This document shows, one piece after another, positions 16,718 through 25,054 of a stretch of DNA of 64,000 nt. Made by a program: the position numbers and the translations under genes. The first letter of the stretch is position 1. Each line of letters begins with the position of its first letter. Source of the stretch: Rhodospirillales bacterium (GTDB lineage: Bacteria; Pseudomonadota; Alphaproteobacteria; Reyranellales; Reyranellaceae); the NCBI GenBank assembly GCA_009377525.1, contig WHTW01000017.1:1-64000 (forward strand). The letters run 5' to 3'. The notes below the pieces were generated by a model. It ran no database searches. It worked only from the letters and a program-made list of their open reading frames with translations, and had not been told where the DNA came from.

Positions 16718-17539
16718 TCAGCGCCGCGCGGCCAAGCCTCGCGGGTCGAGCACCACGATGGCCCGCCGCGTCGAGTGGATCAGATGCCGGCCTTCCAGCG
16801 CCTGCAGAGCCGTGGTGACACTCGGTCGCCGCACGCCCAGGATCTCGGCCAGCGAGTCATGGGTGATCGCGAGCCGGCGCGAGTTCAGGCGGTGCGCGGC
16901 CTGAACCAGCCAACGCGCCAGCCGCTCGACGATCGTTGCGCGGCCACCGTAGGACGCGGCGTCCATGACCTGGCGGAGCGCCAAGCCGATATGGGCCAGC
17001 AAATGGTGGCGAAGAGCAGGATGGAGTTCCGCCAGTCGTTGCAGCGTGCCCGAGGCGATGCGCCAGGCGCTGCCGGCGGCCTGCACGAGGGCCTCGCCTG
17101 CCGTCAGGTCGCCCAGCAGCACACCCTGCCCGATCATGCCGTCGCTGCCGACGGTCGCAATCTCGATGCGCGTGCCGGCCGTGGCTCCGGTAAACATCGA
17201 GATCAATCCTTCGACGGGAAAGTAGACATATGCGGTCGGCTGGCCCGGCGGCTCGAGACGCTCGCCCGTACGCAACGCCACCCGTTCGAGGGAGGGCGCG
17301 AGGACGCAGCGCTCCGCCGGGCCCAGCATGTCGAGGATGGCATTGCCGAACGTCGTGCCGTCCGGCGCGACGGTCGGCGCGCCGATCAAGGTTTGAAGGA
17401 CGGATTTGAGCTGCGACGGCTCGAAGGGCATCGCGAGGTGGGGCGCCGCGCGGAACTCCCGGGGCGTGAGCGGATGTTGGTTGCCCCCAGCACTCAGGAA
17501 CAGGAATGGCACGCCCTTGTCGCGGAGCGCCCGACACAT
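16718..17539 (-). CDS. Crp/Fnr family regulator with a truncated N-terminal receiver domain
   Basis: 273 residues. From about residue 60 to 190 there is a cyclic-nucleotide-binding-like sensor (YVYFPVEGLISMF; IEIATVGSDGMIGQG). From about 190 to 270 there is a Crp-type winged HTH (LAITHDSLAEILGVRRPSVTTALQALEG). Residues 1-50 (CRALRDKGVPFLFLSAGG) are the last part of a response-regulator receiver. The reading frame continues upstream to about 17660 with the receiver's beta3 strand (ILDVDL), but has no start codon and the phosphorylation-site region is missing. ATG 17539 is the first possible start. A 5'-truncated gene is likely. Confidence 0.72.
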   Translation of the reverse strand: MCRALRDKGVPFLFLSAGGNQHPLTPREFRAAPHLAMPFEPSQLKSVLQTLIGAPTVAPDGTTFGNAILDMLGPAERCVLAPSLERVALRTGERLEPPGQPTAYVYFPVEGLISMFTGATAGTRIEIATVGSDGMIGQGVLLGDLTAGEALVQAAGSAWRIASGTLQRLAELHPALRHHLLAHIGLALRQVMDAASYGGRATIVERLARWLVQAAHRLNSRRLAITHDSLAEILGVRRPSVTTALQALEGRHLIHSTRRAIVVLDPRGLAARR

Positions 17540-17660
17540 CGCATAGCTGGGCTGCCCGGAAAGATCGACATCGAGGATGGTGCCTTCCAGCGGGCCGTCG
17601 GCAATCAGGGCCAGCCCGCCCTCGACCGAGGGTGCGGCACCGGCAACGCACTCGGTGGCC

Positions 17661-18074
17661 TCAGTGCTCGAGGTCGAGCTGCTCGGGCTGAGGCGCCTGC
17701 TTGAGGTTCATTCGCCCGTCGTAGATCGGCCGGGCGCCGGTGGTCGGACCGGGATACTGCACGAACAGCACCGTGCCGCCGGTCTCGGTGCGCATCTCGT
17801 GCTCGTAGTGCGGGTCTTCCATGTAGGCCAGCGTGCCGGGGCCGTAGGTCTTGCCGCCCATCTGGAACTCGCCGTCGATGATGTACCAGACCTGGGCGAA
17901 GTCGTGCCTGTGCAAGGGAAAGCCCGCGCCCGGCTCGTAGCGCAGGAGGCCGGCATTGGGCACGGTCGGCCGTTCGGGCGTCGGATGGAACAGGAACTTG
18001 GTGACGTTCCTGAATCGGCCGATTTCCCACTCCATCTCGTCGGGATGCCTGAACTCCGGGGCATGGTGAGTCAT
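17661..18074 (-). CDS. Cupin domain protein
   Basis: 137 residues, one cupin barrel: PLHRHDFAQVWYIIDGEFQMGGKTYGPGT is motif 1 with the metal-ligand histidines, and the second motif follows (DPHYEHEM). Probably a small metal-dependent enzyme or sensor. Start overlaps the stop of the upstream double-CMD gene by 4 nt, so they are co-translated. Its end directly abuts the receiver remnant of the Crp-type gene. Confidence 0.82.
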   Translation of the reverse strand: MTHHAPEFRHPDEMEWEIGRFRNVTKFLFHPTPERPTVPNAGLLRYEPGAGFPLHRHDFAQVWYIIDGEFQMGGKTYGPGTLAYMEDPHYEHEMRTETGGTVLFVQYPGPTTGARPIYDGRMNLKQAPQPEQLDLEH

Positions 18075-18841
18075 CGATTCCTCCTCGCTGGGTCGTCCAA
18101 CACCTCGCTGAGCCCGCCCAGCGCGTTCAGCGCCGGGGCAAAGCCGCTGAACGGTGCGGTCTGGATCACCGCCTCGATCACCTCGGTGCGGCTCAGCCCC
18201 ATGCTGAGCGCCGACTGGCCGAACTTCTTGACCTGGCCGTCGAGCTTGAGCGCCGTGAAGGCGGCCACGGCGACGAGGGCCCGCCGCCTGAGGTCGAGGC
18301 CCGGGCGAGACCAGATCTCGCCGTAGCCGTACTGGATGGCCAAGGGATAGAGCGCGCCGGTCACGGCATTGCCGGGCGCGGCGTAACCCTCGGCGGCACG
18401 ATCGCCATGCAGCTGCTCCATCAGCTTGCGACCACGGTCGCTCAGCGCCTCGGCTGAGTCCTCGCGCGCAGTCTCTTCCGGCATCGCCACGCCGCGTTCG
18501 GCGAACGCCGCAGCCGCGGCTTCGACCGCCTCCTCCGATGCCGCGAAGCCGGCGTAGATGCCGATCTGGATCAGGATCTCGACGATCGCCCGCGCCGACA
18601 GGCCGAGATCGAGCGCCGCCACGCCATGACGGCGAAGCTTTTTCAGGCGCTGCACGGCGCCCAGGGCGGCGAGCGCGCAGACCATGCGGTCCTCGATGGC
18701 GAGGCCCGGCCGGCTCCAGATCGCGCCGTAGCTCGCCTCGCTGTTGAGCGTGCGCATGATCGCGGGTGCGCCGTCATCATCGCCGAACAGGCGACGGCGC
18801 ATGGCCTCACCGTTCTCCCGAAGGGACGCGCGCGTGGTCAT
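18071..18841 (-). CDS. Double carboxymuconolactone decarboxylase (CMD) family protein
   Basis: 256 residues with two CMD domains: about 25-125 (IEDRMVCALAALGAVQRLKKLRRH) and about 160-250 (LRRRALVAVAAFTALKLDGQVKKF). It resembles 4-carboxymuconolactone decarboxylase-like proteins, but lacks obvious CxxC motifs of the AhpD peroxidase type. ATG 18841 starts a plausible domain. First gene of a two-gene unit with the cupin; the pair may act on an aromatic-derived lactone. Confidence 0.78.
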   Translation of the reverse strand: MTTRASLRENGEAMRRRLFGDDDGAPAIMRTLNSEASYGAIWSRPGLAIEDRMVCALAALGAVQRLKKLRRHGVAALDLGLSARAIVEILIQIGIYAGFAASEEAVEAAAAAFAERGVAMPEETAREDSAEALSDRGRKLMEQLHGDRAAEGYAAPGNAVTGALYPLAIQYGYGEIWSRPGLDLRRRALVAVAAFTALKLDGQVKKFGQSALSMGLSRTEVIEAVIQTAPFSGFAPALNALGGLSEVLDDPARRNR

Positions 18842-18953
18842 GCGAAAACAGGAGCCGCGATGCGAGGCACGTTTTCCTCCCGTCCTTGTTGCCGGCAATG
18901 CTGGGCGAATCGGCGAGGCTTTACCAGCGTCTTGGCGGGCGTAGACTTCGCCC

Positions 18954-19802
18954 ATGCAGATCGAACGGCCTCATCCCAAGATCGGCGCCCTGGTCACCGG
19001 CGTCGACGTGCGTTCGCTGGACGACGACCAGTGGAACACGCTCTACCGGACCTGGCTCGACAGCGTCGTGATGGTGGTGCGCGACCAGACCCTCGCCAAG
19101 GAGGAGTTCCTTGCCTATTCGCGCCGCTTCGGCCGGCTGAAGCCGCATCGCGTGCGCAAGACGCGCGACCCCGAGCATGCCGAGCTCACGGTCATGGGCG
19201 TCGGCACCAGGATGGCTGACGGTCAGGTCAACCAGGCGATCTACAATCGCGGCGGCCATTGGCACACCGATTCGCCGTGGGACAACGAGATCTGCAAGGG
19301 CACGCAGCTCCATGGCATCGCCATTCCCTCGACCGGCGGCGACACGGCGTTCGCCAGCATGTACGAGGCCTACGAGGCGCTGCCCGACAGCCTGAAACAG
19401 CGCATCGCCGGGCTCAGTGCCGAATACATCTATGGCGGCAGGAAGCGCGAGGGGCACGAACTCCTGGAACCGGAGGACCGGCAGCGGCCGCCGGCCGTCT
19501 ATCCCATCGTGCGCGTGCACGAGGAGACGGGCCGTACCTCGCTCTATGCCAATCCCCATCACATCGTGCGCATCCAGGGTCTGAGCGAGGCCGACAGCGA
19601 CGCGCTGGTCAGGGAGCTGACGCCCTACATGATCTCGACCCCGGCGCAGTACCAGCACAAGTGGCGAGTCGGCGATATCGTGATCTGGGACAATCGCTGC
19701 GGCCTGCACAAGGCTTGCGGTGGCCATCCGCCCGACGAGCCGCGCATCCACTGGCGCACCACCATCATGCAGGACGAGATCCAGCGGCGGCTCGCCGCAT
19801 AA
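18954..19802 (+). CDS. TauD/TfdA family 2-oxoglutarate-dependent dioxygenase
   Basis: 282 residues. Iron ligands HTD in GGHWHTDSPW (about residue 103) and the distal His near GLHKACGG (about 251), with the 2-oxoglutarate-binding Arg in RIHWRTT. Family members hydroxylate sulfonates, phenoxyacids or carnitine-like substrates. ATG 18954 lies 112 nt from the divergent CMD gene. First of three tightly spaced genes with a CoxG-type protein and a TPP enzyme, suggesting one catabolic pathway. Confidence 0.88.
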   Translation: MQIERPHPKIGALVTGVDVRSLDDDQWNTLYRTWLDSVVMVVRDQTLAKEEFLAYSRRFGRLKPHRVRKTRDPEHAELTVMGVGTRMADGQVNQAIYNRGGHWHTDSPWDNEICKGTQLHGIAIPSTGGDTAFASMYEAYEALPDSLKQRIAGLSAEYIYGGRKREGHELLEPEDRQRPPAVYPIVRVHEETGRTSLYANPHHIVRIQGLSEADSDALVRELTPYMISTPAQYQHKWRVGDIVIWDNRCGLHKACGGHPPDEPRIHWRTTIMQDEIQRRLAA

Positions 19803-19804
19803 CC

Positions 19805-20410
19805 ATGGTGGCATTGAGCGAGACCACGACGATTGCGCTGCCGGCCGATGAGGCCTGGCCGCTGCTGAGCGACCCGGCGCTGGTCGCCTCGTGCATTCCC
19901 GCCGCCACGCTCTCGCCCGAGACCCAGTCGCAAGATGGGGGCGACGGGCCGTGGCGCGGCTCGGTCCGCGTCAAATTCGGGCCGACCGTGGCGGTGTTTC
20001 GTGGCGAGGCGACGCTGGCCTTCGATCACGCCCAGCGCACCTGCACCATCGAGGGACGCGGCATCGACGGTCGTGGCGCCTCGCGCGCGCTCGCCTCGGG
20101 GACCGTCAAGGTCAGCGGCAAGGAAACGACCGAGCTCGCCATCGACGGCACCTTCAGCGTCAGCGGGCCGCTGGAAACCTTCGCCAATGCCGGCGGCGCG
20201 CATGTCGCGCGCGCCCTGCTCGGCGAATTCTCGACCAATCTCGCCAGGCTGGTGGCCGAGCGACGGCCGGCGGCGCCTGACGCTGCTGCTGCGGCGACGG
20301 AGACACCGCCAACGCCACCCGCCGCCGAGTTGAACGCGGGCAACCTCATGTGGCGCGCATTCCTGTCGTGGCTGCGCAGCCTCTTCGAAAAAAGGGAGAC
20401 ACCGAGATGA
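19805..20410 (+). CDS. CoxG-like SRPBCC family protein with C-terminal hydrophobic tail
   Basis: 201 residues. START/SRPBCC fold: LPADEAWPLLSDPALVASCIPAA is the CoxG-type N-terminus, and GTFSVSGPLETFANAGGAHVARALLGEFSTNL matches the C-terminal helix. After a Pro/Ala linker comes a hydrophobic end (MWRAFLSWLRSLF) that could anchor it to the membrane, as in CoxG. Usually linked to molybdenum hydroxylases or aromatic oxidation. It starts 2 nt after the TauD stop and overlaps the TPP gene (ATGA). Confidence 0.85.
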   Translation: MVALSETTTIALPADEAWPLLSDPALVASCIPAATLSPETQSQDGGDGPWRGSVRVKFGPTVAVFRGEATLAFDHAQRTCTIEGRGIDGRGASRALASGTVKVSGKETTELAIDGTFSVSGPLETFANAGGAHVARALLGEFSTNLARLVAERRPAAPDAAAAATETPPTPPAAELNAGNLMWRAFLSWLRSLFEKRETPR

Positions 20411-22071
20411 GCAAGCTGCAGGTGACCGACATGCTGGCCCGCGCCTTTGCGGCCGAGGGCGTGGAAGTGCTGTTCACCCTGATGGGTGACGCCAACATGT
20501 ACTGGTCGGTGGCGATGTCGAGGCTGCCCGGCATGAAGGTTGTGCATGCGCGCCACGAGCACTGCGCCGTCGCCATGGCCGACGGCTACGCCCGCGCCAC
20601 CGGCAAGGTCGGCGTGGCCTCGACGACCTGCGGGCCGGGCTTCACCCAGATCATGACGGCGCTCACCATCTCGGCGCGCAGCAACACGCCGCTGGTGGTG
20701 TTCGCGGGCGATTCGCCGCTCGCCGCCTCGTGGTACATCCAGCAGATCGACATGGCGCCGTTGGCACTGGCCTGCGGCGCGCACTATGTCGGGGTGAAGC
20801 ACGTCGACCGCGTGCTCGACAGCGTGCGCGAAGCCTTCCAGGTGGCGCAGGCCGAGCGCAAGCCGGCGGTGCTCTCGGTCCCGATGGACCTGCAGAAGCA
20901 GGCGTGGCCGCATCTCACCGACTACACGCCCTCGTCCGAGCTGGTGCCGATGGCGCAGCGGCCGCTGCCCGATCCCGCCATGGTCGACCGCGTCGTCGAC
21001 CTGATCGCCGAGGCCGAGAAGCCGGTCGTGCTGGCCGGCCGCGGCGTCATCCGCTCCAGCGCACGCCAGGCGCTGGAGGCGCTGGCCGAGCAGTCGGGCG
21101 CCCTGCTGGCGACGTCGCTCCTGGGCAAGGGGTTGTTTGACGGCAATCCCTGGACGCTCGACATCGCCGGCTCCTTCGCCAGCGACTTCGCGCGCGAGCG
21201 CTTCGCCGAGGCCGACCTGGTGATCGGCGTCGGCGCGGGGCTCGGCCATTACACGACCGAGGGCGGCTATCTCAATCCCGGCGCCCGCACCGTGCAGATC
21301 GACGTCAATCCGCGCGGCCTGTGGCAGGGCTTGCGCACCGCCGACCTGCATGTGCGCGCCGACGCCAAGGCCGCCGCCGAGGCGATCACCGCACGCCTGA
21401 AGGCGCGCGGCATCTCACGCACCGGCTTCCGCAACGGCGACATGGCCCAGCAGATCGCGGGCGATTCGCCCGACTCCAAGGAGTTCCAGGTCCAGCCCAA
21501 CACGGTCGACCCCCGCAAGGCGATCGTCGAGCTCGACCAGGCGATTCCCAAGGACTGGGACATCGTGGTCGGCGGCGGCCACTATTTCAGCATCGCCATG
21601 ACGCACATGAAGGGCCGGCCGGCCGACAAGTATCACGTGGTCAACGAATTCGGCGCCATCGGCTCGGGCCTGCCGGCGGCCGTCGGCATCGCCGCGGCGC
21701 GCGATGACGGCAAGGTCATGCTGATCGAAGGCGACGGCAGCCTGCTGATGCACATCCAGGAGCTGGAGACGATCCGCCGCCAGGGCATCCGCATGCTGAT
21801 CTCGGTGATGAACGACGGCGGCTACGGCGCGGAGTTCCACAAGTTCCGCGCCAACGGGGTCGATCCCGCCGAGGCCATGCATGGCCGCGGCGATCTCGCC
21901 GGCGTGGCGACGGGCTTCGGCCTGCGCGGCGCCGCCGTGACCGAGATGGGCCGCTTCGCGCCGTTGTTCCGCGAGCACCAGGCGGCGAACATCGGCACGG
22001 TGTGGGACATCCATACCGACGATCTCATCCCGTCACGCGCCTATCGGCGCGTCCACTACGGCGAGGCTTAG
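20407..22071 (+). CDS. Thiamine-diphosphate enzyme, acetolactate synthase/benzoylformate decarboxylase-like
   Basis: 554 residues with the three domains of the family. The cofactor-activating Glu is residue 51 (ARHEHCAVAMADGYAR), and the TPP/Mg motif is GDGS...NDGGYG (about 440-475). It lacks the strict ALS signatures and could be a 2-oxoacid decarboxylase or lyase. ATG 20407 has GAGA upstream and overlaps the CoxG stop. Together with the TauD enzyme it probably cleaves a 2-oxo or 2-hydroxyacyl intermediate; substrate unknown. A family-II palindrome follows 10 nt after its stop. Confidence 0.86.
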   Translation: MSKLQVTDMLARAFAAEGVEVLFTLMGDANMYWSVAMSRLPGMKVVHARHEHCAVAMADGYARATGKVGVASTTCGPGFTQIMTALTISARSNTPLVVFAGDSPLAASWYIQQIDMAPLALACGAHYVGVKHVDRVLDSVREAFQVAQAERKPAVLSVPMDLQKQAWPHLTDYTPSSELVPMAQRPLPDPAMVDRVVDLIAEAEKPVVLAGRGVIRSSARQALEALAEQSGALLATSLLGKGLFDGNPWTLDIAGSFASDFARERFAEADLVIGVGAGLGHYTTEGGYLNPGARTVQIDVNPRGLWQGLRTADLHVRADAKAAAEAITARLKARGISRTGFRNGDMAQQIAGDSPDSKEFQVQPNTVDPRKAIVELDQAIPKDWDIVVGGGHYFSIAMTHMKGRPADKYHVVNEFGAIGSGLPAAVGIAAARDDGKVMLIEGDGSLLMHIQELETIRRQGIRMLISVMNDGGYGAEFHKFRANGVDPAEAMHGRGDLAGVATGFGLRGAAVTEMGRFAPLFREHQAANIGTVWDIHTDDLIPSRAYRRVHYGEA

Positions 22072-22081
22072 CGGCTCATGC

Positions 22082-22150
22082 TCTTCCGGACCGCGCGCAT
22101 CCTGCGCGCTCATGATCATGAGGCGCGCAGGATGCGCGCGGTCCGGAAGA
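22082..22150. repeat. CATGATCATG-centred palindromic repeat (family II), perfect copy
   Basis: Perfect 28-nt arms at 22082-22109 and 22123-22150, beginning TCTTCCGGACCGCGCGC, around a 13-nt centre containing CATGATCATG. It starts 10 nt after the TPP enzyme stop and ends 16 nt before the end of the convergent lipoprotein gene. Strong enough to end transcription from both sides. Confidence 0.85.
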
Positions 22151-22166
22151 ACTTGAGTCCACGCCT

Positions 22167-22499
22167 CTAGTTCCCGGGCTTGGCGCGCGTGTAGCCGCGG
22201 CCTTCCATGCAACCGTTGAAGAACTGAAGCTCGGCGCTGCTGCGATCGATGTCGGCCTGCTGCTGTGCCGCCACCATCCCGGCGCCGCCCAACGTCGGAT
22301 TGCTGGACCCAAAGGGATAGAGCCGCGCGGCCTGCTGCTGGGCGGTGGTGCGGCACTGCGCCGTGTCGGCGGCGATGGTGGCGTCGGTCGCGCCGGCCTT
22401 CTGCCACGGCGCCGGCGCGCCTGAAGCCCCGGCGCAGGCGGCAAGGCCGGCCGACAGCGCGAGGGGAAGCAGTGTCCCGATCAGCGTGGCATTCGACAT
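22167..22499 (-). CDS. Small lipoprotein
   Basis: 110 residues. Signal peptide with lipobox ending GLAAC at about residue 22. The mature part has four further potential features only: TAQCRTTAQQQAARLYPFG and a C-terminal FNGCMEGRGYTR, whose pattern (C...C, last about 15 residues) recurs in small glycine-rich envelope lipoproteins. No known function. Divergent from the MFS gene. Confidence 0.7.
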   Translation of the reverse strand: MSNATLIGTLLPLALSAGLAACAGASGAPAPWQKAGATDATIAADTAQCRTTAQQQAARLYPFGSSNPTLGGAGMVAAQQQADIDRSSAELQFFNGCMEGRGYTRAKPGN

Positions 22500-22584
22500 A
22501 ACGGCCCAGTCTATTCCGAAAATAAATCCGGCGAGCCTGTATCTTCTCGATGTCGTCGTTCGTCTTCCAGGCTGAAAGGACGGG

Positions 22585-22617
22585 TTGCAATCGCTTAACC
22601 CAATGGTTAAGTATACA
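22585..22617 (+). promoter_or_regulatory. Putative promoter and operator before the MFS gene
   Basis: A perfect 18-bp inverted repeat, CTTAACC-CAAT-GGTTAAG (22594-22611), lies directly before TATACA (22612-22617), a good -10 candidate. The best -35 match, TTGCAA, is 21 bp away. A repressor bound there would block RNA polymerase. The regulator is not adjacent; ArsR-type sites are often of this AT-rich form (inference). Confidence 0.5.
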
Positions 22618-22642
22618 CTGACCCCCTCGTGAGGAGCCGTCG

Positions 22643-23869
22643 ATGAAAGTCTACTACGGTTGGATCATCGTCGCCGCCGGCGCGCTGTTGGGATGCGTGG
22701 CGATCGGTGCCGTCTTTTCCCTGGCGGTCTTCCTGCAGCCGATGGCGGCCGCGACCGGCTGGTCGCGCACCGGCGTCTCGAGCGCCATGACCATCGTGTT
22801 CCTCGTCATGGGCGTGGCCTCGTTCGGCTGGGGCGCGCTGACCGACCGCTTCGGTCCGCGCATCGTGGTGCTGAGTGGCGGGTTGTTGCTGGGCCTCGGC
22901 CTGTGGCTGGCCAGCCGGGCCCAGAGCCTGCTCGAGTTCCAGCTCGTCTACGGCATCCTCGTCGGCGGCGCCGCGGGCGCCGTCTTCATTCCGACCATAA
23001 GCACGATCACGGGATGGTTCGAGAAGCATCGCAGCCTCGCCGTCTCGCTGGTCTCGGCCGGCATGGGCGTGGCGCCCATGACCGTCTCGCCCTTCGCGAG
23101 CTGGCTGATCACCAATTACGACTGGCGCACCGCCCAGTTCACGATCGCCATCGTGGCCTGGGTGCTGCTGGTGCCGGCGGCCTTCCTGGTGCGGCGGCCG
23201 CCCGAGGCGCCCGACGAGCGCGAGCGCGTCGCGGTCGCGCCGGGCGTCATGATGGGCGCCGCCGATCCCGCCATGACCGCAGGCCAGGCGCTGCGCTCGC
23301 CGCAGTTCTGGGTGCTGTCGATCACCTACTTCTGCTGCTGCGCCACGCATTCCGGGCCGATCTTCCACACCGTGAGCTACGCCATCGCCTGCGGCCTGCC
23401 GATGATGGCCGCGGTCACCATCTACAGCGTCGAGGGCCTCGCCGGGCTCGGCGGCCGCATCCTGTTCGGCCTGGCCGGCGACCGCTTCGGCGCCAAGCGC
23501 GTGCTGGTGATCGGCCTGTTCGCCCAGGCGCTGGGCGCCGGCGCCTACTTCTTCGTGCGCCAGCTCGGCGAGTTCTATGCCGTGGCGGCGGTGTTCGGCC
23601 TGATCTACGGCGGGATCATGCCGCTCTATGCCGTGATCGCGCGCGAGTACTTTCCGATGCGCATCATGGGTACGATTCTCGGTGCCTCGACCGTGTTCTC
23701 CAGCCTCGGCATGGCGCTCGGCCCGGCGGTCGGCGGCTGGATCTACGACACCACCGGCAGCTACGGCTGGCTCTACATCGGCTCGTTCGGCATCGGGCTC
23801 GGCGCCATGGCGATCGCCCTGCTGTTTCCGCCTTTCCCCTCGCAGCGGCCGGTGGCGCAGCCGGCATAG
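22643..23869 (+). CDS. MFS transporter, oxalate/formate-antiporter or monocarboxylate type
   Basis: 408 residues, 12 predicted membrane helices. The N-terminus YYGWIIVAAGALLGCVAIG and the loop GWGALTDRFGPR fit the OFA/MCT-like group. A cytoplasmic loop lies near residues 185-215. Likely a proton-coupled exporter or importer of a small organic acid. ATG 22643 has GAGG upstream. A strong inverted repeat overlaps its promoter. Confidence 0.85.
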   Translation: MKVYYGWIIVAAGALLGCVAIGAVFSLAVFLQPMAAATGWSRTGVSSAMTIVFLVMGVASFGWGALTDRFGPRIVVLSGGLLLGLGLWLASRAQSLLEFQLVYGILVGGAAGAVFIPTISTITGWFEKHRSLAVSLVSAGMGVAPMTVSPFASWLITNYDWRTAQFTIAIVAWVLLVPAAFLVRRPPEAPDERERVAVAPGVMMGAADPAMTAGQALRSPQFWVLSITYFCCCATHSGPIFHTVSYAIACGLPMMAAVTIYSVEGLAGLGGRILFGLAGDRFGAKRVLVIGLFAQALGAGAYFFVRQLGEFYAVAAVFGLIYGGIMPLYAVIAREYFPMRIMGTILGASTVFSSLGMALGPAVGGWIYDTTGSYGWLYIGSFGIGLGAMAIALLFPPFPSQRPVAQPA

Positions 23870-23887
23870 CCGGCCGGCTGCGGTCGG

Positions 23888-24913
23888 TCAGGGCGCGCCG
23901 AACATCGCCCTGAGACGCGGCGCCACCTCGCGCGCGAAGCGTTCGAGGCTCGCTTTGGTGTCGTCGGGGCGCAGGCCCGGCGGCACCGCCCAGGTGACAA
24001 TATCGGTGAACCCGTACTCGCGGATGAAAGCGGCGAGCTCCTTCACGCAGTGCTCGACATCGCCCACCACCCAGGTCTGCGGAATGCGATCGGCCTCGAC
24101 GATGCCCTGCACGCCGCCGTGGCCTCCGGCTTCCTCCCGGAAGCGATGGTAGATATCCATGCGCCGCCGCTCGGCCACCCGCACCTTGGCCCAGTCGAGC
24201 TCGCGATCGTCGGTGACCAGGCAGGACTTGATGATGCCGATGCGGTGGCTGGACGGATCGCGGCCTTCCGCCTCGAGCTTCGCCAGCCAGGGATCGAGCG
24301 ACTGGCGGCGCGGTCCCTGCGGCAACAAATTGGCGCCGACCCGCGCGGCGCGCAGCGCGCCCGCTTCCGACATCGCCGCCACCCAGAGCGGCGGTCCGCC
24401 GGGCTGCACATAGCCCGGCGTGATCTTCACATCCGAGAAATTGTAGCGCTTGCCGGCATAGCTGAACGTCTCGCCGGTAAAGGCGCGCCTCAGCACGTCT
24501 AGCCCCTCGTCGGTCAGCGACACGCGGCGCGATACCGGCAGGCCGAAGCCCCTGAACTCGTGCGGTGCGTAGCCCATCCCCACGCCGATCTCCACGCGCC
24601 CGCCGCTGATGTTGTCGAGCACCGCAAGATCCTCGGCGAGCCTCAGCGGATGGTTGAAAGGCAGCAGGCAGACGTCGCAGGAGAAGCGCACGCGCCGGGT
24701 GCGGGCGGCCATGGCCGCGGCGACAGGGATCCACGACGGCAGGTAGCCGTCGTCGACGAAGTGATGCTCGGTGAACCAGACGAGGTCGAGCCCGAGCCCG
24801 TCGAGCCACGCCACCTGGTCCATGATCGCGGCATAGAGGGCCTGGTGGCTCAGGCTCGATTCAGGCGGATTGCGGAAATCATAGGCGACACCCAGGCGCA
24901 GAGGCTTGGCCAT
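23888..24913 (-). CDS. LLM-class flavin-dependent oxidoreductase
   Basis: 341 residues, bacterial luciferase-like barrel: FTEHHFVDDGYLPS near residue 47, FNHPLRLAEDLAVLDNISGGR and GVGMGYAPHEF. It would use reduced FMN or F420 to oxidise an organic substrate. ATG 24913 has GAGGGA upstream. It converges on the MFS gene with an 18-nt gap and diverges from the ABC-F gene. Confidence 0.88.
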   Translation of the reverse strand: MAKPLRLGVAYDFRNPPESSLSHQALYAAIMDQVAWLDGLGLDLVWFTEHHFVDDGYLPSWIPVAAAMAARTRRVRFSCDVCLLPFNHPLRLAEDLAVLDNISGGRVEIGVGMGYAPHEFRGFGLPVSRRVSLTDEGLDVLRRAFTGETFSYAGKRYNFSDVKITPGYVQPGGPPLWVAAMSEAGALRAARVGANLLPQGPRRQSLDPWLAKLEAEGRDPSSHRIGIIKSCLVTDDRELDWAKVRVAERRRMDIYHRFREEAGGHGGVQGIVEADRIPQTWVVGDVEHCVKELAAFIREYGFTDIVTWAVPPGLRPDDTKASLERFAREVAPRLRAMFGAP

Positions 24914-25054
24914 CGACGTTTTCTCCCTCGCTCGTCTTGAATATCGCGGCCTGCGAGCCTACGTTCGCGGCCGTTCCAAGGCCAACAGGATGTGCAGCGA
25001 TGGATTTCCAGCCGACGGCAAACCAACACCTTGCTCTCGGGGAAATCCGTCTTC

